Shown piece after piece: positions 1 through 9,800 of a DNA stretch of 43,152 bases. Position 1 is the first letter of the stretch, and the number at the start of each line of letters is the position of its first letter. Position numbers and translations under genes: made by a program. The notes under the pieces are model-generated. The model was given only the letters and a program-made list of their open reading frames with translations. It searched no databases and had not been told where the DNA came from. Source of the stretch: Phlegmacium glaucopus (lineage: Eukaryota; Basidiomycota; Agaricomycetes; Agaricales; Cortinariaceae); NCBI GenBank assembly GCA_015039465.1, contig MU130002.1:44992-88143 (forward strand). The letters run 5' to 3'.

Positions 1-1
1 A

Positions 2-2346
2 AATCTAGAGTACTTCCCGACCACCAAAATCCTATCCCGGCGTCAAGCCCGGTGGTCCGAGTACCTTTCCGCATTCAACATGGTTATCAGATTTCGCCCA
101 GGCCGTCTCGGGACAAAGCCGGACGCGCTGACTCGTCGTCCTGACCTCTATCTAAAGGAGGGAGGGAAAGATTACGGTGAAGTCAATCCACACAATTTTA
201 AACCTATCTTTTCTTCCAAACAACTTTCCGCTTCACTCCGAGCTACTTCATTACTTCCTACATGTTAAGTTTAAAACAAGGAAGTCACGTCGGAGTTACT
301 CCGGAACGGAACCGGAACAGTAACCTGGAAAGGACGTTGGCCTCAGCGTGTGTGCTGTGCCGCCCAGCTCCTATGGTGTCCTGATTTCGGAACGGAAGAA
401 GAAAGTAATAAGACGGAAGACCTCAGTGACTTAGAGGACGAACAAGAGGAGGAAACAAAGTTGATATTCGAACTAAGGGAAAACATCCAAGTTCGAGTAC
501 TTTAAATATAAAAGGAATTGCAACCGAAATATAGAATATAAATATAAGTGCTGCGTTCTGCTCCCGGAAAAGGTCCTGCATTCTTGGGTGAATAATCCAT
601 GGCTGGTGTGCTGACTGATAGTGGGAAAGTGATGACAAAGAAATAGTTGTTATGGCGAAGGTGTGGTAATGGGTTTGGAGTATCGTTGGAAGACTTGGAA
701 TGATATGGAGAAGTCTAGGAGTCGGACGTAGGAGGAGTAGAGTCGGAGACAAGGGAAAGTACTGGAACGGAGTACGGACTACCGGAAACAACTCCGTCGG
801 AGTCGGACCGGAGTAACGTGTGACGGAATGTAACACTACAGTACTCCGTGGTATCTTTACCATGGACGTCGAAGAGCTCAACAAGGGGATCCTTTCCGCT
901 CTTTCCACGGATCCCCTTGCACAGTCCTACTTATCGGATCTAGACAATCCGAAGTATGCTAGATGGTCTAAGGACTCTTCCGGATTCGTCCGGATTGATC
1001 AACGGATCTATGTTCCAGTTTCCGGAGATCTTCGTCTCCGTGTCCTTCGTTATTATCATGACCATCCCGTCTCCGGACATTTTGGTGTCAATAGAACTCT
1101 TGCGGTTATCCGTCGAGAGTACACTTGGCCCAGTATCCGTGTTTTTGTCACTGATTATTGTAGGACTTGCACCACCTGTTCTCGGTCCAAAGCCAAACGT
1201 CATAAACCATACGGCTTACTCCGACAACTCCCTGTTCCGTCCCGTCCTTGGGACTCCATCTCCATGGATTTCATTGAACACCTTCCGGACTCCGAAGGTT
1301 TCACTGCGGTCTTAGTCGTAGTAGACCGATTCATGAAACAATCCATTTTCATCCCCACATACGACACCATCACTTCTGCTCAACTTGCTGAACTATTTGT
1401 CATCCACGTGTTTTCCAAGCACAGTGTTCCGTCCCATGTAACTTCCGACCGCGGTTCCGAGTTTGTATCTCACTTCTTCAGATCCCTCGGAAAAGCCCTC
1501 GACATGAAGTTGCACTTCACCTCCGGATACCACCCGGAAGGTGACGGACAAACGGAACACGTCAACCAAACCTTGGAACAATACATCCGCATCTACTGCA
1601 ATTATCAGCAAGACAACTGGAGTTCACTTCTCCCGTTAGCGGAATTCTCCTACAACAATACTCCGAGTGCCACTACCGGAGTATCTCCGTTCTTTGCCAA
1701 CAAAGGCTACGATCCGGCTATCACTATCCATCCAGAGTACGACCTCATCTCCTCCCGTGCTCACAAGTACGTTACGGACCTTAACGAACTCCACGAGGAA
1801 CTCCAAAAAGCTATCCTTGCTTCCCAGGAACAATACCAACGTTCCGCGGACAAGCGTCGGATTCCTCCTCCGGACTTCAAGGTTGGAGATCGAGCCTTTG
1901 TCAGAGCACAATTCTTCCATACGACCAGACCTTCAAAGAAACTCTCCGAGAAGTATCTGGGTCCATATGAGATTATAGCTCAGGCAGGTCCTTTGTCCTG
2001 GACCCTCCGTCTTCCCGATAACTTGCGTGCCGTCCATCCCGTCTTCCATGTTTCCATGCTAGAGCCCTCCGTTCCGAACACTATTCCGGAACGCATCCAA
2101 CCTCCACCTCCTCCAGTCGTCATTGACGGAGAACAGGAATTTGAGGTCTCCGAGATTTTGGACTCTAAATTGGATAACAGACGTCATGTATGCAAACTTC
2201 TGTACCTAGTCAAGTGGTCTGGCTATGAAGGTACCGACGAAGAAACTTCCTGGTTACCAGCTAATGAACTAGGACACGCGTCCGAACTTGTTGCTGATTT
2301 CCACCAGAGCTATCCGACTAAACCCGGACCTCTTCCGCTCTCTTGA
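2..2346 (+). pseudogene. Gypsy pol fragment: RNase H, integrase, chromodomain; interrupted by a solo LTR
   Basis: Two blocks, 2-262 and 841-2346, are in the same frame once the 573-bp LTR and one copy of its 5-bp target duplication are removed. Block one is the end of RNase H ([16 protein letters not shown], then [19 protein letters not shown]). Block two has the HHCC zinc-binding domain of integrase (HPVSGH ... CRTCTTC) and the catalytic triad (D in SMDFIEHLP, D in TSDRGSEF, E in the segment after GYHPEGDGQTEH). It ends in a chromodomain (FEVSEILDSK ... LVKWSGY ... ETSWLPANEL). In this family integrase inserts the cDNA, and chromodomains steer insertion to H3K9-methylated chromatin. Apart from the insertion I see no stop or frameshift, so it was intact when the LTR arrived. 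The ATG at 820 lies partly in LTR sequence and is not a real start. Confidence 0.9.
263..835 (-). mobile_element. Solo LTR nested in pol of element A
   Basis: The block starts TGTTAAG and ends TGTAACA (TG...CA) and is flanked by an exact 5-bp duplication, CTACA, at 258-262 and 836-840. It is the reverse complement of the element A 3' LTR: its right end matches the LTR start at 3673 and its left end matches the LTR end at 5407. It lacks the 1,165-bp minisatellite-bearing stretch (4201-5365) of that LTR. No internal coding region is present, so it is a solo LTR left by LTR-LTR recombination of a complete insertion. Confidence 0.92.
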
Positions 2347-2519
2347 TTCCTTTTCCGTCTCTTTCCTTGCTTTTTCTGTGCCTTTCCATGTTTTTTCCGT
2401 TCTATTCCTTTCCGTTATCTTACTCTTCTGTTTCACAAAACAAAGTTCAAGAAAACAATCTTTTATAAACAAAACAAAAAAAAATAACAAGAAAAATTAT
2501 ATACAATTTATTTTCTATT

Positions 2520-3531
2520 CTATTGTTTTTCTACTTCTTCTATTCCTTCCATCCTTCCTTCCTCCGCTCCCTCCGTCCTCTCCGTCTCCGCTTCCAATCC
2601 TTCTTCTACCTCCTCGTCTTCTCCGTCTTCCGACTCCTCGTCTTCCATCTCCTCTTGCACCCCCATCTCCACTCCCTTCTCCGCTCTCGTCACCTCCTTC
2701 TGCTTCATCTCCTCTTTTCTTCTTTCCTCTTCCCGTCTCTCTTTCTCGAACTCCCTCCGCATCCACACCTCCATCGCCAACTTGATCTCCACCTGAGTTT
2801 CCACCAACTTCTTCAACCACCCTCCTATCATCTCCAACGCATCCACCATCCTCTCCGTCCCTTCCGTCTCTGTCTCCGCAACCTCTTTTGCCTTCCCTTT
2901 TCCTTTCCCTTTTCCTCCGACCCTCTCCGCTGGCAGCTCCACCGCCACTGTCCTTCTTTTTCCTCCGACTATGCTACAGCCCTTCTTTAGCTGGGAGCAC
3001 CTATAGCACCCGGGCCCCGGCGTCTTTCCGTGGCACATTGTGCCTGCCGCCATGCACAGGGTGCAGGGCGGGCGGTTTTCCTCCATGGTCGGAGCTACTT
3101 CCTATGATTGCATTAGCGTTACGTTTTCTTTTATTATCGGAATCCACTTACTTTGTCATTTAGTTTTCTTTTTTTGGGACGCTGGGCCCCGGCTCCGTCC
3201 CGTTGTTCTCCGCTTCTTCTTCTACTTCGTCGTCATCCAAGTGGATGACCTCCGCTTCTCTCCTCTTTCGCTCCTCTTCCTTCCGAGCCTGCTGCATCTC
3301 CAGCAGCTTCCGCTGCTGCTCCGCTCTACTCCTCTGCTCCGCTTCTACTCTCCTCCTCTCCTCCTCCGCTCTCCGTCTCTCCTCATCCCGCGCCTGCTGC
3401 TCTGCAGCTGCCGCTGCCTCCAACTCCATCAACTCCTTCTCCTCCGCCTCCCGCTTGCTCTGAATTCGAGCCCAGGCCTCTTCCAACTTTGCTTGTTGGG
3501 AAGAGCCAGCGTTATTGTTGTTGTTGTTCAT
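2520..3531 (-). CDS. Antisense gene in element A: coiled coil plus Zn2Cys6-type cluster protein
   Basis: Two minus-strand reading blocks lie between pol and the 3' LTR, opposite to pol. Block one, 3531-3160 (123 aa), has an Asn run, a long charged coiled coil (KLEEAWARIQSKREAEEKEL onward) and a V-I-H-L-D-D-D-E stretch like a SUMO-interacting motif. Block two, 3086-2520 (188 aa from its first ATG), has a CX2CX6CX8CX2CX6C cluster (CTLC ... C ... CYRC ... C) matching the Zn(II)2Cys6 spacing, then a Lys/Glu-rich coiled coil. Between them is a GTAAGT...ATAG intron-like stretch. Block one runs into TAA just after a run of seven A's; one more A would read P-K-K-R-K (a nuclear-signal-like motif) straight to the donor site. 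The gene is therefore probably a two-exon DNA-binding-type protein with a one-base loss here, or two separate ORFs. Its function is unknown. Confidence 0.6.
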
Positions 3532-3660
3532 GTTGGTTGTTTTAGAGGATGGGTTTTGGGGAAGTTAACCGAAGTGAAGAGTCATCACCAGTCTCCGACG
3601 GTCTTTATACCACGCCAACCTCGCACGGACCATCACGTGGCCTCGAGGGTCTCGGCCTTG

Positions 3661-3672
3661 ACAGGGGGGTAC
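3661..3672 (+). other. Polypurine tract of element A
   Basis: A short tract, ACAGGGGGGTAC, lies immediately before the TG that opens the 3' LTR at 3673. This is the position expected for the plus-strand primer of Gypsy reverse transcription. Confidence 0.7.
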
Positions 3673-5407
3673 TGTTACATTCCGTCACACGTTACTCCGG
3701 TCCAACTCCGACGGAGTTGTTTCCGGTAGTCCGTACTCCATTCCAGTACTTTCCCTTGTCTCCAACTCTACTCCTCCTACGTCCGACTCCGAGACTTCTC
3801 CGTATCACTCCGACTCTTCCGACGATATCCCGAACCCTTACCACACCTTCGTCATAACAACTATTCCTTTGTCATCACTTTCCCACTATCAGTCAGCACA
3901 CCAGCCATGGATTATTCACCCAAGAATGCAGGACCTTTTCCGGGAGCAGAACGCAGCACTTATATTTATATTCTATATTTTGGTTGCAATTCCTTTTATA
4001 TTTAAAGTACTCGAACTTGTATGTTTTCCCTCAGTTCGAATATCAACTTAGTTTCCTCCTCTTGTTCTTCCTCTAAGTCACTGAGGTCTTCCGTCTTATT
4101 ACTTCTTCTTCCGTTCCGAAATCAGGACACCTTAGGAGCTGGGCGGCACAGCACACACGCTGAGGCCAACGTCCTTTCTGCTTACTGTTCCGGTTCCGTT
4201 GATACACTGTCAGTACGCTAGGTGCTGTACTAACTGAGGTGTGATGCGGCTCGGGGCTTCGGTGGCCTAAACACTGAGTCAAGTATATGCAGAAAGGTTC
4301 CAACTAAGGTAGGGCGACGAGATATGAGACGAGCGAAACGAGGAGCAATGTAATGACGAAAGGGCGACGAAGGAACGAAGTGGCGACGCAGTGACGAAGG
4401 GGAGATGCAGTGACGAAGGGGAGACGCAGTGATGAAGGGGAGACGCAGTGACGAAGGGGAGATGCAGTAACGAAGGGGAGACGCAGTGACGAAGGGGAGA
4501 CGCAGTGATGAAGGGGCGACGCAGTGACGAAGTATAGACGCTGTAAGGGCGACTTGCAGTATAATGCAATGAACGTAGGCGAACCAAGAGAGACTCGCAG
4601 TAAAATGCAATGAAACGAAGGCGAACGACGAGAGAGACGATGACAAGACTTAATTCTATACTCTGGGGAGAGAGGCGAATACTTTCTTATTGTTCTGTAA
4701 CTAAGTTACATGGGTTTTTTATAGTAGAGGTGATTAGAAAAAAAGGGGGAAATGAAGCACAAGGTGTGTGGAGTAAATAGCATCAAAAAGCATAAGGAGT
4801 TAAGTGAGAAAATACAAAAAGTCGCACCATAAGATAAAAGGAGCATGGAGAATAACTGGTAGCTAGGTAACAGTAAAATGATGCGAACATGATTTTGGCA
4901 CGGTGAGGGGATGCATAAAAGTAGGAATGATAGGAAATCAAAAGAAGCGAAGTGATGCGCAGCATGGGCGACTTTTAGGAAAATGGGTAATGATGAAGAT
5001 GGTGAACAGGGTGGAAAGGGCGATGTAGCAACAAGAGGGGTGATGTAGGACTGAAAGGTGTGACATAGTGACAAGGGCAATGTGGCAATGAGAGGGGCGA
5101 TATGGCAACTAGAGGGGCGACATGGCAACTAGAGGGGTGACGTAGCGATGAGAGGGGCGATGTAGCGATGAGAGGGGCGACGTAGCGATGAGAGGGGCGA
5201 TGTAGCGATGAGAGGGGCGACGTAGCGACTAGAGGGGCGACGTAGCGACTAGAGGGGCGACGTAGCGACTAGAGGGGCGACGTAGCGACTAGAGGGGCGA
5301 CATGGCGACAAAAGGGCAATTCCAGTTGGTAGAGCATAGCCATGTTCATCACCGTTCCGTCCGTTCCGGAGTAGCTCCGACGTGACTTCCTTGTTTTAAA
5401 CTTAACA
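3673..5407 (+). repeat. 3' LTR of element A (1,735 bp)
   Basis: It starts TGTTACATTCCGTC and ends AAACTTAACA, right after the polypurine tract. Bases 3673-4200 and 5366-5407 are closely similar to the reverse complement of the solo LTR at 263-835. The middle, 4201-5365, is extra relative to that copy and is largely a minisatellite. The paired 5' LTR is outside the window. Confidence 0.85.
4201..5365. repeat. Minisatellite-bearing insert within the LTR
   Basis: There are two arrays. About 4375-4540 repeats a 19-bp unit, GACGAAGGGGAGACGCAGT, roughly eight times with C/T variants. About 5085-5300 repeats a 20-bp unit, GATGAGAGGGGCGACGTAGC, roughly ten times. A degenerate, AT-richer stretch lies between them. 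The whole insert is bounded by a 6-bp direct repeat, TCCGTT, at 4195-4200 and 5360-5365, of which the short solo LTR has only one copy. The reading frames across it are by-products of the repeat. Confidence 0.85.
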
Positions 5408-5486
5408 ATGTGCTCAGAATGTGCTTGGAATGTGCTTGGAATGACTTGGAATATGGTCAGAATCTGGTCAGAATCTGGCAGTACTT

Positions 5487-6301
5487 TACACTCCCCCACA
5501 TACTCTGGCGGACTCCACCAGACTCATTGTGACTCATTTGTGACTCCCTGTCACATACTGGACTCCACTCTGTTAAGGTTCTGTTAGGGTTCTGTTAAGG
5601 TTGTTAAGGTTGTTAGGGTTCTGTTAGGGTTTTTGTTAAGGTTAGGAAGGTATCATTTGTCCAATGTTACTAGATTCCACTGGAGTCCACCAGAGACTAG
5701 TCCAATGGAGTCTGCTGGACTTTGTTAGAGGACACCCAACTTCAACCCAAACCTCAACCTTAGAATCATACACCCCACCTTTCTGACGACCTCCAACCTT
5801 CCATCCAACTCCGCTTCCGTCACCAGTTTACTCCAGAACCCTGTAGTTCCGCTCCAACTCTGATCCTCCAGTTCGCTCCATCTTTTATTTCTATTTTTCA
5901 CATCACACCACTTCTGATTTAATTAATTAATTATTATCATATCATTCCTTTATTTATTTTATATCTCTGTTATGTCCATATTAGTACTTAAATACCCCCA
6001 GCCTAGCAGGGATCCCCATCCTTTCCTCTTTGGATCCCCTGCTAGATAAGTCACTTGTAGATATCTTTTCTGAAATATTATTAACTTTGGATCCCCTGCT
6101 AGCTTGACTAAGTCAGCATTGCAGTTGCCCTAACAGACTTAGTCTGGTAAGGGTCCACCAGAGTCCATGGACTCCAGTGGACTCAAGATTGAAATTTGGC
6201 CCATGTAACACTCACACAGTTTAGGACTTGAGTCTGCCAAAGTCCACCAGAATTTGGTGTCACAGTCTGGTGGATTCCGCTGGAGTATGTGGGGGAGTGT
6301 A
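5487..6301. mobile_element. Non-autonomous terminal-inverted-repeat element (815 bp)
   Basis: The left end TACACTCCCCCACATACTC is repeated in inverse at the right end (GAGTATGTGGGGGAGTGTA, to 6301). Similarity continues about 20 bp inward with a CGGA..TCCACCAGACT motif. Variants of TCCACCAGA and TGGACTCC recur through the element as subterminal repeats. The 8-bp flanks are CAGTACTT and CAGTCCTC (six of eight agree), which hints at an old hAT-type target duplication but is not proof. No transposase is encoded. Inside lie telomere-like TTAGGG/TTAAGG repeats (5571-5647) and an inverted pair of a CTAGCAGGGGATCC-like motif (about 6003-6105). Confidence 0.7.
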
Positions 6302-6684
6302 CAGTCCTCATGCTTATGGCCCCTTCATTCTTTTTCTCCTTCCATCATCGTGTACTATACTTCCCCTTTCCCTTATTGTTCCCCTCTTGCACCACTATTC
6401 CCAACCTACCCTTTACCCTCAACCTTATACTATATCAATTCTGTTTCGTTATCTCTGACTCGTACTGACTCATATGCTGTGCATGGACTATGGGCACTTC
6501 CCCTTATCTCTGACTCATATCTCTACTATATAAGAGCCCTCCCAGTAGCTACAATCCTTAGTTTAGACCCTCTGTACCTTACAGTCTTAATCTACTAGCT
6601 TGCTCAGAAACTCTCAAATGTCTCAGTCTCCCTTGTGATAATGATTGCAGTTGTACATAAGCCTCTAGTTATTTGGTCTATCAA
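6302..6684. other. Non-coding stretch between two transposable elements
   Basis: No gene is visible. A TATA-like CTATATAAGAGCCC lies near 6526, followed by a pyrimidine-rich stretch, which resembles an LTR or promoter core. It could be an LTR remnant, but no matching second copy occurs in the window. Confidence 0.4.
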
Positions 6685-6830
6685 TGGATCGGGGTAATCC
6701 GATAAAGAACCAGTTGGATTGTGTTGTCTCTCGTTGCCTCTACTGTATCTAGTTTTGTAATGTAAGGGTGATGCCAAACATATGTAAACAATCACGTGAT
6801 TTCCCTGGAGGGTCGTTCTACGACACTCCA
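6685..6830 (-). repeat. 3' LTR of element B (146 bp)
   Basis: In element orientation it begins TGGAGTGTCG and ends CCCGATCCA (TG...CA, with TGGA/TCCA inverted tips). It is identical to the other LTR except at three CpG sites (6795, 6815 and 6821 region), where this copy keeps CG. Confidence 0.93.
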
Positions 6831-6847
6831 TGTGCCCCCCCTCTTTT
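6831..6847 (-). other. Polypurine tract of element B
   Basis: On the minus strand the bases just before the 3' LTR read AAAAGAGGGGGGGCACA, a purine-rich tract in the position of the plus-strand primer. Confidence 0.75.
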
Positions 6848-6888
6848 GTGGTGGCGTCCTCGCCACCCCCAGCGCATGCCCTTCTTTG

Positions 6889-9800
6889 CTAGTCTCCATT
6901 GACTTCGTCTTCGTCCTCTAGTTGTTCTTCCGCCTCTTCAATATCTTCCTCTTCTTCGACCCTTGCTTCTTGTTCTTCGTCTCTTTGTGCTCCCCCCTCT
7001 TCTTCCTCCTTCTTCTCTCTTTCTGCCTGTTCTTCTGCCAGTCTCGTTCCTTCTCTCGGGATGAATCTTCTTAGTCTTCTGGCACTGAATATGCCTGTGA
7101 TAGGTGTTCCATCAAGTTTTTCGAGAGTGTATGAATTAATGTTTCATGATGCTATTCTTTGTGGTGGTGACCATTTGGGAAGTAGTTTACAATCCGTTTT
7201 GAGGGTGAAATCTAGGTCATTTCTGTAGATTTGAACTAGTTGACCTTTTGAAAATATAACTTCACCTGGTTTACATGCTAAGACCTGTTTGTCGAATATG
7301 GTTTTCAACTTGATAGCGTGTTTAACCATCTCTTCATACCCGTCTAGTCTTTGCTGTGCGACGTAAGCCATTTGTGTTGTTACATCTTCTGGTGTTATCG
7401 GTTCGGCGGCCATTGACAACTCTGTTGGGATTGTATTTACTACTAGCCCTAGTAGTAATTCTTTGGGTGAGAATTTGAAAGTAGGTAGTAGTCAAGAGTT
7501 GATTATTTGTATCGCCTCGTTGAGGTGTTCTGGCCAAGTTTTTGGGATGTCGCTTATCTTTGCTTTGTCGTACTCGTCTTCTCCTACATTGGGTGCGCAG
7601 AGTCTTTTCAAGACGTGAAGTAAGATTTTGTTAGCTCCTTCGACCAAACCATTGATCCATGGTGAATATGCGGCGATGACGTGAGTATTTGTTCCCCACT
7701 TGTTACAAACCGCACGTACTTCATTGTTATTGAAATGTTTTCCTCCGTCTGTCATGAAAGTTTCCGCAGCTATGAAGTTTTGGAATATTCTTGACAACGC
7801 ATCCACTGTCGTCTTCGCACTTCCCGCTGTCTTGTATTTGAATGCCCATACGTGTTGTGAATAGGTGTCCAAGTACAAGCCTATAGTATGGTATCTGCCC
7901 TTGCCATTGGGCATTGACAGGTAGTCTCCGACCAGTAGTTCGAAAGGATGTCTTCTCGTGATGGGGTTTAGTAAGGCATTGACATGTGTTCCCCCGAAGT
8001 TCTTGCAGTGCCCACACTGTGAGATGCCTGTGATGATTGAGGCGTCTAGGTTTGGGCTCCAAATGCGGTCCATTACGACTTTTTAACCGCGTCTCTACCC
8101 CAGTGGCCGTTTTCTACATGTTCTTTCATTGCTATCTGTGTCGCTTCCTCTTTCATCACACATTCTACTCGTGTCCTAGCACGATTATGATGTCCTCCAG
8201 CGACTCTCCATAACTTTCCTTCATCTATGGCGTACTCCGAGGCTCTGTGTCGTGCTCTTTTCCGTAGCCTTACACTTTTGCCCTGGTCTAGTTCTAGTAT
8301 TGCCTCGACTACTTCTCTGAATATGGGTTCGTCTTTGAAGCGCTCTTGTAGCTGGGACACTTCCGGTAGTGTGTAATTCGTGACGTGGAAGATGTCATGT
8401 GTGAGTCCTGTCATTGCTTCCCAGTCTTCTGATACCGTCCATTGGCTTCCATCGTCGTGTTCATTAGGTAGACCTTCATTCGCTCTGCTCAGGCCGTCAG
8501 CCACCACATTGATGTGTCCTGGTACATGCCTAATGTCTACAATTTGGTGAGCTAATATGCTATCTCTCCAACGAGCATGCGTGGCACTTAGCTTGTCGTT
8601 CATTAGATGGTCTCGAAGTGCTTGACAATCGGTTTCTACTTCAACTGGGAATCCCCATATTGTGTCAGAGAACTTGTCTAAGCCAAACTTTAACGCTGCA
8701 AACTCCAGTAAGAAGGGTTTGTACTTCTCTTCTGTTTTGGATGTTTGTTTGGATGCAAACGCAATTGGATGCAGTTTTTTCACTATTTTCCCGCTTGGTA
8801 GTACTGTTTCGAACTTTTGTGTTAGTACTGCCCCGAATGCATATTTACAACCATCGGTTGTTACGATGAACGGTGTACCATCCCATTTTGGTCCTTTCAG
8901 TACTGGTTCTGACGTCATGGCTGCTTTTAGGGCTAGGAACGCTCTTGTGTGTTCGTCTTTCCAGTAGTCCTTGAGCTTGTGGTTCGCCATGATTCGTCTG
9001 TATGTTGTTTTAGTGTACTTTTCTGGCATGTTCACGTTCTGTAGTAGGTCTCGCAAAGGTTGTTCCTTCTTCACGTACCTGAGTATTAGATCTCGAAACC
9101 AACCCATTAGACCCAGGAATCCCGCTAGTGCTAGGGCGTCTTCTGGTGTTTTCCAGTTTACTATTGCCGTGAGCTTACTGAGATCTGGTTGAACTCCTTT
9201 GGGCCCTATAGACGTGCCAGCAAATACCATTGTGGTCATGAAGAACTCGCACTTACTGGCTGACAGCGATAAGCCATGCTTTCTGATTGAGGTGAATATC
9301 TTCGTCAGTTTGTTCATCATTTCCTCAAATGTATTCGCTGCTGTTCCTCTGTCATCCACAAAGAGCTCTATGGTTCCATCAACAATTAGTTCGTGCATCT
9401 GTGTTGCCGTCATGTGCGCGAACGTTGAAGGAGCTCCTGTTAACCCAAACGGCATTCTTTTGTATTGGAAGTAACCTCTTCCTTCTACGTAGAAAGCCGT
9501 GTATGGGCGTGATTCTGGGGCTACCGTCACAGCATAGAACCCTGCTGCAAAGTCAAACCCTGTTACCCATCTATGCCCGCTTAACCTTTGCTGTTTCGCT
9601 CTTATGTCACCTTGTGGCATTGGGGCTACTTTAGTGACTTTGTTGATTTGGGAGAAGTTCTGGCATATTCACCATTTCATCTCTTTCTTATTTGACTTGT
9701 CGTCTGGTGTTGGTGCAGTTCTAGGGGGTAAATTGAAGGTTGGTTCAAAACCATGAGAAATACACTCATCGTTAACGCGATGTTGTAATTCTTCTAGCGT

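Larger units (their letters stand above)
1..5407 (+). mobile_element. Chromodomain Ty3/Gypsy retrotransposon (element A), 3' part
   Basis: The window opens inside the RNase H region of a Gypsy pol and runs through integrase and a C-terminal chromodomain (to 2346), an antisense gene (2520-3531), a G-rich polypurine tract (about 3661-3672) and a 3' LTR (3673-5407). The order RT/RNase H, integrase, chromodomain identifies a Tf1/Tf2-like chromovirus. The 5' LTR, gag, protease and most of RT lie outside the window, so the target duplication cannot be checked. The copy is not functional as shown, because pol carries a solo LTR insertion at 263-835. Confidence 0.88.

Noticed and set aside
423..908. 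161-codon minus-strand frame and its counterpart at 3549-3857
   Set aside because: Both lie mainly in LTR sequence and are shared only because the LTR is repeated.
2288..3729. Plus-strand Leu/Ser/Pro-rich frames of 155-229 codons
   Set aside because: They are opposite-strand shadows of the Lys/Glu-rich antisense gene.
4230..4646. Minus-strand 138- and 102-codon frames with repeating PFITASPLRHC
   Set aside because: They are translations of the 19-bp minisatellite; all frames stay open because of the repeat.
5085..5300. CRISPR-like array of regular 20-bp repeats
   Set aside because: The units are directly tandem with no unique spacers, and the genome is eukaryotic; it is a minisatellite.
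263..5407. The LTR-like blocks 263-835 and 3673-5407 as the two LTRs of one element
   Set aside because: They are in opposite orientation, and the first has its own 5-bp target duplication inside pol. They cannot be a pair.
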